From Rhizobium leguminosarum bv. trifolii WSM2297 (lineage in GTDB: Bacteria > Pseudomonadota > Alphaproteobacteria > Rhizobiales > Rhizobiaceae), in NCBI RefSeq assembly GCF_000271845.1, contig NZ_JH719395.1, positions 1,012,466 through 1,076,465 on the forward strand: 64,000 bases of DNA. The letters are read 5' to 3'. Every line of letters starts with the position of its first letter. Within the stretch, counting starts at the first letter, position 1. Positions 45,461 through 56,237 of this stretch are shown piece after piece. The position numbers were made by a program, and so were the translations under genes. Below the pieces are notes generated by a model, which did not search any database, was not told where the DNA came from, and saw nothing but the letters and a program-made list of their open reading frames with translations.

Positions 45461-46225
45461 ATGAACCGTCGCCGCCGTATCTACGAGGGCAAGGCAAAGA
45501 TTCTGTACGAAGGCCCGGAACCGGGCACTTTGATCCAGTTCTTCAAGGACGATGCCACTGCCTTCAACAAGAAGAAACACGAAGTCATCGACGGCAAGGG
45601 CGTCCTCAACAACCGCATTTCCGAATATATCTTCAGCCATCTGAACAAGATCGGCATCCCCACGCACTTCATCCGCCGGCTCAACATGCGCGAGCAGCTG
45701 ATCAAGGAAGTGGAGATGATCCCGTTGGAGATCGTCGTGCGCAACGTCGCCGCCGGTTCGCTCGCCAAGCGCCTGGGGATCGATGAAGGCGTGGTACTGC
45801 CGCGCTCGATCATCGAATTCTACTACAAATCCGACGCGCTTGACGATCCGATGGTCTCCGAAGAGCACATCACCGCCTTCGGCTGGGCCAATCCGGCCGA
45901 ACTCGACGACATCATGGCGCTTGCTATTCGCGTCAACGACTTCATGACCGGCCTCTTCCTTGGCGTCGGCATTCAGCTCGTCGACTTCAAGATCGAATGC
46001 GGCCGCCTCTTCGAAGGCGATCTGATGCGCATCATCCTCGCTGACGAAATCTCGCCGGACAGCTGCCGGCTCTGGGATATCGAGACCCACGAGAAGATGG
46101 ACAAGGATCGTTTCCGCCGTGATCTCGGCGGCTTGCTCGAAGCCTATTCCGAAGTGGCGCGCCGTCTCGGCATCATCAACGAAAACGAGCCTGTGCGCGG
46201 CACCGGCCCCGTTTTGGTTAAGTAA
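45461..46225 (+). CDS. purC: SAICAR synthetase
   Basis: 254-residue phosphoribosylaminoimidazole-succinocarboxamide synthase. The N-terminus [39 protein letters not shown] near residue 90, and [12 protein letters not shown] near 195 are typical. ATG 45461 gives the length normal for rhizobial PurC; ATG 45452 adds three residues. No good Shine-Dalgarno is seen. The 230-bp upstream gap shows no gene. Confidence 0.95.
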   Translation: MNRRRRIYEGKAKILYEGPEPGTLIQFFKDDATAFNKKKHEVIDGKGVLNNRISEYIFSHLNKIGIPTHFIRRLNMREQLIKEVEMIPLEIVVRNVAAGSLAKRLGIDEGVVLPRSIIEFYYKSDALDDPMVSEEHITAFGWANPAELDDIMALAIRVNDFMTGLFLGVGIQLVDFKIECGRLFEGDLMRIILADEISPDSCRLWDIETHEKMDKDRFRRDLGGLLEAYSEVARRLGIINENEPVRGTGPVLVK

Positions 46226-46261
46226 ACAGATCGTCTGGTCAAGTAAGGCAGGAAAGACAAA

Positions 46262-46504
46262 GTGATCAAGGCTCGTGTCACCGTCACGCTGAAAAACGGC
46301 GTTCTCGATCCGCAGGGCAAGGCTATCGAGGGCGCGCTCGGTGCCCTCGGCTTCTCGGGCGTCGGCCATATCAGACAGGGCAAGGTCTTCGACCTGGAAC
46401 TGGAAAGCACCGACAAAGCCAAGGCCGAGGCCGATCTCAAGGCCATGTGCGAGAAGCTCCTCGCCAACACGGTCATCGAGAACTACGCGATCGCGATCGA
46501 CTGA
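46262..46504 (+). CDS. purS: FGAM synthase subunit PurS
   Basis: 80-residue PurS with GTG start and AGGA 8 nt upstream. KARVTVTLKNGVLDPQGKAI is the family N-terminus and ANTVIENYAIAID the C-terminus. It bridges PurL and PurQ in the three-subunit FGAM synthase. Confidence 0.95.
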   Translation: MIKARVTVTLKNGVLDPQGKAIEGALGALGFSGVGHIRQGKVFDLELESTDKAKAEADLKAMCEKLLANTVIENYAIAID

Positions 46505-46548
46505 CGATCGCCGACCCGTCGCCCGGCGGACTTTGAGGATTTGGCGTC

Positions 46549-47103
46549 ATGACGCAGGCAAAGCTGGAGACGGAAGTCTCGAAATATATGAGCTATGTTT
46601 TGCGTCATGCGCCCGAAGCCGCGGGTTTGACACTTGATGCCGAGGGCTGGGTGCCGTTCGATGAACTCGAAAAGGCGCTGATGTCGAAATTCGACGTTTC
46701 CCGCGCCGATATTATCGAGATCGTCGAAAACAATCCGAAGAAGCGCTTCACCCTTGTCGACAACAGAATTCGCGCCAATCAGGGCCACAGCGTCGATATC
46801 GATCTCGCGTTGACCCCGGTGGAACCGCCCGCGTCTCTGTATCACGGCACGTCTTTGGCGAGCTGGCAGTCGATCGAGCGCGAAGGCTTGAAGAAGATGC
46901 AGCGCCATCACGTTCACCTGTCGGCGGAGGTCGAAACCGCGAAAATCGTCGCAACGCGCCGCAAGGGTGAATATCTCATCCTACGTGTGGATGCGGCCCG
47001 CATGTTTTCAGAGGGTCATTCTTTCTTTGTCTCCGACAATGGAGTATGGCTCGCCGAAAGCGTTCCAGTTCAATATCTTTCGCCAGACGCGGGGACCCCA
47101 TGA
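46549..47103 (+). CDS. kptA: RNA 2'-phosphotransferase, KptA/Tpt1 family
   Basis: 184-residue homologue of Tpt1, which uses NAD+ to remove a 2'-phosphate from RNA, yielding nicotinamide and ADP-ribose 1''-2''-cyclic phosphate. Conserved blocks are [14 protein letters not shown] with Arg19-His20, NPKKRFTL with Arg66, [14 protein letters not shown] near 97, RHHVHLS near 119 and the C-terminal [13 protein letters not shown] precedes the ATG. It is inserted between purS and purQ; its stop overlaps the purQ ATG as ATGA, so it is translated with the purine operon. Bacteria lack the tRNA splicing that needs Tpt1 in yeast, so the natural substrate is unknown. Confidence 0.92.
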   Translation: MTQAKLETEVSKYMSYVLRHAPEAAGLTLDAEGWVPFDELEKALMSKFDVSRADIIEIVENNPKKRFTLVDNRIRANQGHSVDIDLALTPVEPPASLYHGTSLASWQSIEREGLKKMQRHHVHLSAEVETAKIVATRRKGEYLILRVDAARMFSEGHSFFVSDNGVWLAESVPVQYLSPDAGTP

Positions 47104-47771
47104 AATCAGCCGTCGTTCAACTTCCGGGCCTCAACCGTGACCGCGACATGATCGCTGCCCTGACGAAGATTTCCGGGACGCCACCGGTGACGATCTGGCA
47201 GACGGAAACCGAGATTCCCGATGTCGACCTGATCGTCATCCCCGGCGGCTTCTCCTATGGCGATTACCTGCGCTGCGGCGCGATCGCCGCCCGCATGCCG
47301 GTCATGCAGGCGATCATCGACAAGGCTGAAAAAGGCGTGAAGGTGCTCGGCGTCTGCAACGGCTTCCAGATTCTCGTCGAAGCCGGCCTGCTGCCCGGCG
47401 CGCTAATGCGCAATGCCTCGCTGAAATTCGTCTGCCGCGAAGTCAAGCTCGAAGTCGTCAATGCCGAGACCGACTTCACCCGCGCCTATGCGCAAGGGCA
47501 AGTCATCCGCAGCCCGGTCGCTCACCACGACGGCAATTATTTCACCGATGAAGCGACGCTGGCGAGAATCGAAGGCAATGGCCAGGTGGTATTCCGCTAT
47601 GCCGAAGGCACCAATCCGAACGGCTCGCTCAACGACATCGCCGGCGTGATGAATGAAAAGTGCAACGTGCTCGGCATGATGCCGCATCCCGAAAACCTGA
47701 TCGAAGCCGCTCATGGCGGCTCGGACGGCCGTGGCCTCTTTGCCTCGGCGCTCGATGTCATCGCTGCCTGA
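47100..47771 (+). CDS. purQ: FGAM synthase glutaminase subunit PurQ
   Basis: 223-residue class I glutamine amidotransferase. The nucleophile Cys is in GVCNGFQIL near residue 85 and the His-Glu pair in MPHPENL near 195. It feeds ammonia to PurL. Coupled to kptA by a 4-bp overlap. A weak CCCAAG/CTTGGG hairpin follows the gene. Confidence 0.95.
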   Translation: MKSAVVQLPGLNRDRDMIAALTKISGTPPVTIWQTETEIPDVDLIVIPGGFSYGDYLRCGAIAARMPVMQAIIDKAEKGVKVLGVCNGFQILVEAGLLPGALMRNASLKFVCREVKLEVVNAETDFTRAYAQGQVIRSPVAHHDGNYFTDEATLARIEGNGQVVFRYAEGTNPNGSLNDIAGVMNEKCNVLGMMPHPENLIEAAHGGSDGRGLFASALDVIAA

Positions 47772-47855
47772 GCCCTGCACTTTGCCCAAGACCTCGCAAC
47801 GGCCTTGGGTAACGGCATGCACCCCAAAATTCCCGTCCGGATCGGAGCAAGATTG

Positions 47856-48248
47856 ATGCGCCCTCGCCTCGCAAACGCCGCCCTGTTGACCGCTCTCGCA
47901 GCCATGGTGGCAGCTTGCCAAACGTCGGCGCCAACGACAGGTCCGAACCGCGCGGCTCTGCCAACGATGGAACGCGTGGCGCTCGGCGCCAATGCCTGCT
48001 GGTTCAAATCCGGCGATCCGGCCTTTGCAGCCTATAAGCTTGCGCCGGAACTCAATTCCTTCTCCGGCCGGCCGCGCATCCTGCTCGTCCACAAGGGCAG
48101 CCCGGAAGCTCGGCCGTTGCTGGTCGTCCAGGCCGAGGGAAGCCCGTCACGGCTCCAGGCCTTCGGACCGATGATGTCGGAGCCGGTCGCCGGCCGTATC
48201 GCCGCCGACGTCAATCGCTGGTCCGGGGGCAACAAAGCCTGCAGCTGA
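47856..48248 (+). CDS. Small hypothetical lipoprotein
   Basis: 130-residue protein with a lipoprotein signal from ATG 47856; the lipobox is VAAC at about residue 21. The frame extends upstream to 47805 but only this start gives the signal. The mature part has NACWFKSGDPAF, typical of a family of short rhizobial periplasmic proteins without assigned function. Two later Cys could form a disulfide. Confidence 0.72.
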   Translation: MRPRLANAALLTALAAMVAACQTSAPTTGPNRAALPTMERVALGANACWFKSGDPAFAAYKLAPELNSFSGRPRILLVHKGSPEARPLLVVQAEGSPSRLQAFGPMMSEPVAGRIAADVNRWSGGNKACS

Positions 48249-48275
48249 TCGCTGCGGTCGGCGCCGAAGGCTCGA

Positions 48276-48533
48276 TCAATCCCAGAAGAATGATTTGCCG
48301 ACTTCGCGGGCCGCGTCGGACTGCGACACCCCGATATCCTTGAGTCCGGCTGCCGTAAGCTCCCTCAGCGCCCGCCGGCCTTCCCGCTTCTGATGCCAAA
48401 GCAGAAGCGCGGCCCAGATTCGCCCCAGACGCGTCGCCTTTTCGGCGGGCGCGGACGGCAGGGCGATTTGCCTTCTATCCTCGAAAGAGACAATGGGTAC
48501 AATTGGCATTTTGATTTCAGGCAGGGCAGACAT
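48276..48533 (-). CDS. DUF1127 family small protein
   Basis: 85-residue protein starting MSALPEIKMP. The C-terminal half, with RRALRELTAAGLKDIGVSQ and EVGKSFFWD, matches the YjiS-like DUF1127 domain (a basic, helical RNA-binding module in some short relatives). GAGG lies 9 nt before the ATG. Divergent from the MocR-type regulator across 81 bp, so probably its target. The same frame extends to 49433 as a shadow ORF. Confidence 0.8.
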   Translation of the reverse strand: MSALPEIKMPIVPIVSFEDRRQIALPSAPAEKATRLGRIWAALLLWHQKREGRRALRELTAAGLKDIGVSQSDAAREVGKSFFWD

Positions 48534-48576
48534 TCCAGGAATCCTCTCGGTTCGTCCTTGGAATTGACTCTTAATC

Positions 48577-48613
48577 TTGACAGGTACAATGTGACAATAT
48601 AAGCAATTGTCAC
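48577..48613 (+). promoter_or_regulatory. MocR promoter and inverted-repeat operator abutting the start codon
   Basis: TTGACA (48577-48582) and TATAAG (48598-48603) could be -35 and -10 with a 15-bp spacer. GTGACAAT (48591-48598) and ATTGTCAC (48606-48613) are perfect 8-bp inverted arms with a 7-bp spacer, ending one base before the ATG at 48615. Transcription would start only a few bases before the start codon. The operator also faces the divergent DUF1127 gene. Confidence 0.55.
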
Positions 48614-48614
48614 C

Positions 48615-50033
48615 ATGACAAATTGGCTTCCTGATATTTCCCGCGGTGCCGGGCCGGTCTATCTCCGGCTTGCCGACAGCATCGAATCCGCCATCGCAAC
48701 CGGCGCCCTGCCCGCCGGCAGCAAATTGCCGCCGCAGCGCAACCTCGCCTATGATATTGGTGTGACAATCGGCACGATCGGCCGCGCCTATGCGCTCGTG
48801 CACGAACGCGGCCTGGTTGCCGGCGAGGTCGGGCGCGGCACCTATGTGCTGAACCGGTCGGAGACGCCGCCCAGCGAACAGACAGATCCGCTGGCCGTCT
48901 CGCTCGGCGGCACCCGTTTCCAGGATGCGCCCGCCAACAAGATCCGTTTCGACACGACAGCCGCTCCCGATCTCGGCCAGGGCAAAATTATAGCGGGTAT
49001 CCTTTCCGAGATCGGCGAACAGCATCTCGCCGAAATCTCCTCCTATTCCCGGAGTTTTCCGCAGAACTGGTTCGAAGCCGGCCGCCGCTGGCTCGGCCGC
49101 AGCGGCTGGACGCCGGAGGTCGAAAACATCGTTCCCACGCTCGGCGCTCACGCGGCGGCAATCGCCGTCATCGCCGCCGTCTCGGCGCCGGGCGACAAGA
49201 TCGTCTTCGAGAACCTCACCTACACCCAAGTCAGCCGCAGCGCCCGCCTGCTGGGCCGCCGCACGCTGACGGTCGATTCCGATGAGCAAGGCGTGATCCC
49301 GGAGGATTTCGAGCGGCTCTGCCAGCAGCAGCATCCGAAGGTCGCATTCCTGATGCCGACCGTCCACAATCCGACGGTGACGATCATGCCTTATGAGCGG
49401 CGGGCGGCAATTGCCGCAATCGCCAGGAAGCATGGTGTCTGGCTGATCGAGGACGATCTCTACGGCGGCATGGCAGCCGATGAGACACCGCTGCTTGCTT
49501 CGCTTGCGCCCGATCGCACTTTCCTTGTCAATGGCTTGTCGAAATCAGTCGCCGCCGGCGTGCGCGGCGGCTGGGTTGCCTGCCCACCGCATTTTGCCCA
49601 GCGCATCAGGGTGACGCACAGGATGATCACCGGCGGCCTGCCGTTCATCCTGGCGGAGACCTGTGCGCGCCTCGTCGAAAGCGGCACGGCGCACGAGATC
49701 CGCAAACAGAGTGTCGAGGAACTCTCCCGGCGCGTCCATCTCGCCCGCGAGCAGTTGCAGGGATTCGATTTCCAATCGCACCCGCATGCGCCCTTCCTCT
49801 GGCTGAAACTGCCGGAGCCCTGGATGTCGGGCACCTTCAAGAATGCCGCCTTTCGCGACGGTGTGCTCGTCGACGACGAGGATGAATTCAAGGCGGCCCG
49901 CGCGGAAAAATCCTATCATCGCGTCCGCGTCGGCTTCTCCTCGCCGAAGACCAGTCAGGAACTGATCGCTGGCTTGATGATCCTGCGCCGACTGCTGGAA
50001 AATGGCGGTTCCGCCTATGATGGTGAAATATGA
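48615..50033 (+). CDS. MocR-type regulator (GntR HTH plus aminotransferase domain)
   Basis: 472-residue PdxR/MocR-like protein. The winged HTH (GPVYLRLADSIESAIATGAL, then KLPPQRNLAYDIGVT) fills residues 13-80, followed by a fold-type I aminotransferase domain with PTVHNPTV, EDDLYGG and a PLP lysine in NGLSKSVAAGVRGG near 310. Such proteins sense PLP or amino acids. No Shine-Dalgarno precedes the ATG. An inverted repeat at the start codon suggests autoregulation. Confidence 0.87.
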   Translation: MTNWLPDISRGAGPVYLRLADSIESAIATGALPAGSKLPPQRNLAYDIGVTIGTIGRAYALVHERGLVAGEVGRGTYVLNRSETPPSEQTDPLAVSLGGTRFQDAPANKIRFDTTAAPDLGQGKIIAGILSEIGEQHLAEISSYSRSFPQNWFEAGRRWLGRSGWTPEVENIVPTLGAHAAAIAVIAAVSAPGDKIVFENLTYTQVSRSARLLGRRTLTVDSDEQGVIPEDFERLCQQQHPKVAFLMPTVHNPTVTIMPYERRAAIAAIARKHGVWLIEDDLYGGMAADETPLLASLAPDRTFLVNGLSKSVAAGVRGGWVACPPHFAQRIRVTHRMITGGLPFILAETCARLVESGTAHEIRKQSVEELSRRVHLAREQLQGFDFQSHPHAPFLWLKLPEPWMSGTFKNAAFRDGVLVDDEDEFKAARAEKSYHRVRVGFSSPKTSQELIAGLMILRRLLENGGSAYDGEI

Positions 50034-50154
50034 CGTGTTGCAAATGCACGTCATAATTTAGAAAAAACGCAGCAGCCTAATCAAAGCGCTTCACCGACTC
50101 AATCTGCATGCTACGTCTTTGTATTCCAGCCCGACGCGAATCAAAGGACAGCAG

Positions 50155-50733
50155 ATGAGGGTCGACTTCGGAAGAACCGCCTTGCGTTTTTTGGGTACGG
50201 CGTCATTGGCGGCGGTAGCCGGCATCTCGACGGCAGGTTCGGTGAGCGCCGGCGAGCAGATATTCGATGAACTCCGGTTCGGGGTCTCGACCTCGGTACA
50301 ATCGGGACATTCCAGGGAAGACGGCGTCTTTCCCGAAATCACCGCTCTCTTCGATCCTTTCGGATATGAGACCGCCGTCGGCTGGCAGCAACAGTTGCTG
50401 CGTCCCCGCGTCCATCTCGGCACCTCGATCGGCACGTCGGGCGAAGCCAGCCAATTCTTCACCGGTTTCACCTGGACGGTCGATTTCAACGAGAAGCTCT
50501 TTGCCGAAGCCGGCTTCGGCGGCGTCATCCATACCGGCAATCTCGACGGTGACAATGACGGCCCGGAACTCGGCTGTCGTCTCCTCTTCCACGAATATGC
50601 CGGCGCCGGCTACCGTTTCACCCGCAATTGGAACGTGATGGCCCAGATCGCCCACTCCTCGCATGCCAATCTTTGCGACGGCCCGAACGACGGCATGACA
50701 CGCGCCGGCCTGCAGATCGGCTACAAGTTCTGA
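50155..50733 (+). CDS. PagL-like lipid A deacylase / acyloxyacyl hydrolase family
   Basis: 192-residue outer-membrane beta-barrel with signal peptide (VSAGEQ near residue 25). The PagL-type catalytic region is visible as IAHSSHANLCDGPNDGMTR near residue 160, with the His-x-Ser pair of the family, and the protein ends with Phe (IGYKF), as outer membrane barrels do. It would remove an ester-linked acyl chain from lipid A. AAGGA lies 6 nt before ATG 50155. Confidence 0.8.
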   Translation: MRVDFGRTALRFLGTASLAAVAGISTAGSVSAGEQIFDELRFGVSTSVQSGHSREDGVFPEITALFDPFGYETAVGWQQQLLRPRVHLGTSIGTSGEASQFFTGFTWTVDFNEKLFAEAGFGGVIHTGNLDGDNDGPELGCRLLFHEYAGAGYRFTRNWNVMAQIAHSSHANLCDGPNDGMTRAGLQIGYKF

Positions 50734-50760
50734 CCGATTGCCGCTTTGAAAAAAGAGTCT

Positions 50761-50790
50761 GCCCGCCCTCTGTTGACGGCGGGCTTTTTT
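50761..50790 (+). terminator. Rho-independent terminator of the PagL-like gene
   Basis: GCCCGCC (50761-50767) pairs with GGCGGGC (50778-50784), followed by six T. Lies between the deacylase gene and purL. Confidence 0.9.
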
Positions 50791-50814
50791 CTGTCGCGCG
50801 CCGCCGCTACATAA

Positions 50815-53085
<2,271 letters not shown>

Positions 53086-53104
53086 TGCGCAAGGAGTAAC
53101 GATC

Positions 53105-53338
53105 ATGGCGATGAAACCCGGCGATATCGAAGACATGATCAAGGCTGGGATTCCCGGTGCCAAGGTGACGATCCGCGATTTGGCAGGCGACGGCGACCAC
53201 TACGCCGCCGAAGTCGTCGCCGAAGCCTTCCGCGGCAAGAGCCGCGTGCAGCAGCACCAGATGGTCTACGAGGCGCTGAAGGGCAATATGGGTGGCATAC
53301 TGCATGCGCTGGCGCTGCAGACCTCCGCGCCGGAATAG
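53105..53338 (+). CDS. bolA: BolA family protein
   Basis: 77-residue BolA/YrbA-type protein. GDHYAAEVVAEAFRGKSRVQ and HQMVYEALKG hold the conserved His used to bind a [2Fe-2S] cluster together with CGFS glutaredoxins. AAGGAG lies 8 nt before the ATG. Its usual partner grxD lies 3.9 kb downstream rather than next to it. Confidence 0.92.
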   Translation: MAMKPGDIEDMIKAGIPGAKVTIRDLAGDGDHYAAEVVAEAFRGKSRVQQHQMVYEALKGNMGGILHALALQTSAPE

Positions 53339-53485
53339 TGTCTCGTCCGATGTGGATAAACCACGCTTGGCGCTTGGGCGTAACCCCCTAACTTAATGTG
53401 GCATCCAAGTAGATATTAATGCCGAATCCCGTCGCCGCGTGCTTGTTTTCGCGACGTCGCAAAATCCAGTCGCAAAACTGCCGCC

Positions 53486-53956
53486 TTAATTGAGAGGTTT
53501 GCTAAGCCTGTCTTGAATATCACCGGCTAAATAGCTCGCCAGCCCATCCAGCAGCGCTCTCCAGCCGTGTTCCCGCCCTTCGGCCCCATCGCTCGGCGGG
53601 ATGACGCACAACTGTTCCACATAAGTCAGCTTCGTCCCGCCGCCATGTTCGGAGAACAGGACGGTCGCCAGCGACACTGTATGGATACGACCATTGAGGG
53701 CCATCGAATAGGCAAACACGATCCTCTTGGGCTCCTTGATCTCGAAATAGCGCGTCTGGTTGGTGTGGGTTCCCATGTCCGTGACGAAGCTGCTGCGCTC
53801 GGCTCCTCCCTCGCGAAAGTCGCATTCCGCCAGTCCTTCACCGAACCATGCCTTCTTCTTTTCGGGAATCGCCCACGCCGCCCAGACGTGATCCACGCAA
53901 TTGGAAAAAACGCGCTCGATGGTAATCGATCTGTGCTCTTGTTCCGTTTTTGTCAC
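53486..53956 (-). CDS. SRPBCC / AHSA1 domain protein
   Basis: 156-residue START-like (AHSA1/CalC) protein. ITIERVFSNCVDHVWAAW at the N-terminus and TKLTYVEQL near 115 show the fold. GTG start with GGAG 7 nt upstream, one base after the ArsR stop. Such proteins are usually partners of an ArsR regulator and bind a hydrophobic ligand. Confidence 0.85.
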   Translation of the reverse strand: MTKTEQEHRSITIERVFSNCVDHVWAAWAIPEKKKAWFGEGLAECDFREGGAERSSFVTDMGTHTNQTRYFEIKEPKRIVFAYSMALNGRIHTVSLATVLFSEHGGGTKLTYVEQLCVIPPSDGAEGREHGWRALLDGLASYLAGDIQDRLSKPLN

Positions 53957-53957
53957 T

Positions 53958-54284
53958 TTACTGCTCCTGATCTAGGAAGTTGCCAAGCCGGTCGAAACGT
54001 TCCTCAAGCCGGGCGCGGTGTTGCCGGACCCAATGCTCCACCCGCATCAGCGAGTCTGGAACGAGGCTGACCTTTCTGACCCGCCCGGACTTGCTTGACG
54101 AGATAACGCCTGCGTTTTCGAGTACGCGGAGATGTTTCAGGAACGAGGGGCCCGCCATATCGAACGGCCGCGATAGATCGGTCACCGAGGCAGGTCCATC
54201 CAAGAGCCTTTCGACGACTGCGAGTCGGGTTGGGTCGGACAAAGCCCCGAAAATCTTCGGGAAGTTCACTTCATAGGTATCCAT
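53958..54284 (-). CDS. ArsR-family transcriptional regulator
   Basis: 108-residue ArsR/SmtB-type winged helix protein. FGALSDPTRLAVVERLLDG, then SVTDLSRPFDMAGPSFLKHL form the HTH, with KSGRVRKVSL as the wing. No Cys metal site, so it is not a metal sensor. It forms an operon with the AHSA1 gene. Its ATG at 54284 lies inside a palindromic operator-like sequence. Confidence 0.88.
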   Translation of the reverse strand: MDTYEVNFPKIFGALSDPTRLAVVERLLDGPASVTDLSRPFDMAGPSFLKHLRVLENAGVISSSKSGRVRKVSLVPDSLMRVEHWVRQHRARLEERFDRLGNFLDQEQ

Positions 54285-54345
54285 ATGGCTATCTTTACGG
54301 CACGCTGATGGATCGGTCAAGATGGATATCCATACGGCTACCTTT
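54278..54345. promoter_or_regulatory. Duplicated ArsR operator candidate
   Basis: TATCCATATGGCTATCTTT (54278-54296) recurs as TATCCATACGGCTACCTTT (54327-54345), 49 bp upstream of the first. Each has a palindromic CCATAYGG core. The first covers the ArsR start codon. Likely autoregulatory sites. Confidence 0.55.
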
Positions 54346-54491
54346 TTTGACTGGCACGCTTTGAGCGAGGGATGTGAAGCTTGTTCGCACTTTGTCTGTC
54401 GGAAGATTACTAACTTGCGCGACAAACCGCCGACACTGAACTTTCCCGTAAATCCTGCCGCAAAGGGGATTCGCGACAATAGCCGGGGCCC

Positions 54492-55658
54492 TCAGCCGGG
54501 CATTCTCTTCTCGTCAGGGCTCGCAAAGACCGAGGCCGGCATCGGACCCGATGTCATCAGCGTGAAGTCGAAGGGCGCCGGCAGATCGGGCCCAAGCACA
54601 TATTGCCGGTGGACGCGCAGCTGGTCCTTGCGGATCTTGCGGTAGTGCTCGCGCGTCAGCATCTGCTTGACGCGGATCAGGATCATCTTTGCCTCAGGTG
54701 CATCCGCATGGCCGGAAACGGCGACGACCGGCACCTTGTAGAAATTGATCGAATCCGTCAGGCACTGCACGTCGAGCCAGGAAATCTCGGGGCAACGGGC
54801 GATCAGGCCGACACGAGCGCGCAGCAGAGTCGCCGATGACAGCAGCGCGCATTGCAGGATGGCGCTGCCGAGTGTGGCAAACACCACGCGCTTGCCATTG
54901 AAGATCTCCGGCTCCCTTTCCAGCAATATGCCGATGACATGGGCGGCAACGTTCGACCCCATGCTGTGCGAGGAGATCACATATTCGTCCGCCTCCTCAG
55001 CCAGCGCCTTGCGCACGGCAATGGCCCGATCTTCCAGCCAGTCGTTGAAATCGGCCCGGTCCATGCGGCCGAGCGCCACCGCCATATTCCAATCGGCAAA
55101 AAGATGCAGCGTATGAAAGCGTTCGGAAAACGGCAGGAAGGCGAAGATGAAGAAGCAGAGCGCGAGCGGCCCACTCCAGAGCATGTGCCAGGGAGAAAAA
55201 CCGAGACTATAGGGCATGATGGCGATCTGCGCCGTCAGCGCGATCGCCAGCGCGGTCAGCAGGAACGGGAAGAGGAAGAACAGGCCGAAGCGCCAGGCGT
55301 GGCGGAAATATCCCCACATGCCGCCGTCCAGGATGATCTGGGCGCAACTGCGGAAACCCGCAACGATCTGGCTCAGCGTGTTGCCGCTGCGCAGCCGACT
55401 TACCAGCGCATCGTGATCGACCATGTGGATCCGGCTCTTCGTCCGCCAGCCGGGGGAACCGGTCCCTGCCCCGTTGCCCGTCGTCACCTCGAAACTGAGG
55501 GGATCGCTCCCTGCCTCAGCCGCCCCAGTCTCAACCGAATAACCCCAGACGGTGGCACTCTGCCTGGCAGAGCGCTCGTAGCGTGCCCTGTGGGCAACGC
55601 CGTCAAGCGGCTCGAAGCCGGTGAAATGCAGGACGACCCGCTTCTCGATCAGTTTCAT
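54492..55658 (-). CDS. Membrane protein with serine-hydrolase motif
   Basis: 388-residue protein from ATG 55658, preceded by GGAAGG. Residues 110-185 hold two hydrophobic segments (FGLFFLFPFLLTALAIALTA and GPLALCFFIFAFLPF). After that a soluble domain carries SSHSMGSNVAAHVIG, a lipase-like nucleophile elbow (S-x-S-x-G), and a later VVAVSGHADAP. The N-terminal FTGFEPLDGVAHRARYER is unfamiliar. It may be an esterase acting at the inner membrane. Function unknown. Confidence 0.65.
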   Translation of the reverse strand: MKLIEKRVVLHFTGFEPLDGVAHRARYERSARQSATVWGYSVETGAAEAGSDPLSFEVTTGNGAGTGSPGWRTKSRIHMVDHDALVSRLRSGNTLSQIVAGFRSCAQIILDGGMWGYFRHAWRFGLFFLFPFLLTALAIALTAQIAIMPYSLGFSPWHMLWSGPLALCFFIFAFLPFSERFHTLHLFADWNMAVALGRMDRADFNDWLEDRAIAVRKALAEEADEYVISSHSMGSNVAAHVIGILLEREPEIFNGKRVVFATLGSAILQCALLSSATLLRARVGLIARCPEISWLDVQCLTDSINFYKVPVVAVSGHADAPEAKMILIRVKQMLTREHYRKIRKDQLRVHRQYVLGPDLPAPFDFTLMTSGPMPASVFASPDEKRMPG

Positions 55659-55822
55659 TCCACCTTCCAGTCGGCCGAATGGCCGGCATGTTGCTGCGAT
55701 CCGGCTGCTCTGCGGCCAATATCGGCAAAAAATCAGTCCTGGCCTCGAAGCCGTCTTGCTAACCGAACTCTTCCGGAATTCAATAGCGGGCATGTCGTTT
55801 CCACCACTAACGGAGGGGTTTT

Positions 55823-56074
55823 GTGGCCGATCTTGTGAAAGAATTGATATCAGGCGTCGTCGATAGCGTGCTGAAGGAGATCCTGAAGAAAACCACCGGC
55901 CGCGCCACGACGAAGCGCAAGAAGCGTAAAACGCGCAGCGCGTCGACGACGGCTGCAGCACGCAAGCCAGCTTCGACCGCCCGCAAGACGGCCGCCACGA
56001 CACGCAAGCCCGCCCGCAAGCAGGTCAGCAAGCGCCGCACCGCCGCCGGCCGCAGCCGTCAGCGCCGCAGCTAG
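55823..56074 (+). CDS. Histone-H1-like basic protein
   Basis: 83-residue protein with GTG start and GGAGG 6 nt upstream. The first 20 residues (ADLVKELISGVVDSVLKEIL) form an amphipathic helix; the rest is Lys/Arg/Ala/Thr-rich with repeated RKxA and ARKPA units, like H1 tails or AlgP. It is almost certainly a nucleic-acid or polyanion binder. The strong ribosome site supports it being real in spite of low complexity. Confidence 0.65.
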   Translation: MADLVKELISGVVDSVLKEILKKTTGRATTKRKKRKTRSASTTAAARKPASTARKTAATTRKPARKQVSKRRTAAGRSRQRRS

Positions 56075-56237
56075 ACGTTGGCGCCTTCGCCGGCACCGAT
56101 CTTGGAGATTTCCCATATCCCGCGCCGGCTCGATGCCGCGGCAACAAAGCCGGCGCCCGCCTATACCGATATCAAACGGATTGTCACGATGGAGCGCGGC
56201 ACGCCTGCCTCCACAAGGTCCTTGGGGGGCCGGACCG

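Noticed and set aside
53339..53485. Possible small RNA gene between bolA and the AHSA1 gene
   Set aside because: No convincing promoter plus terminator pair is visible.
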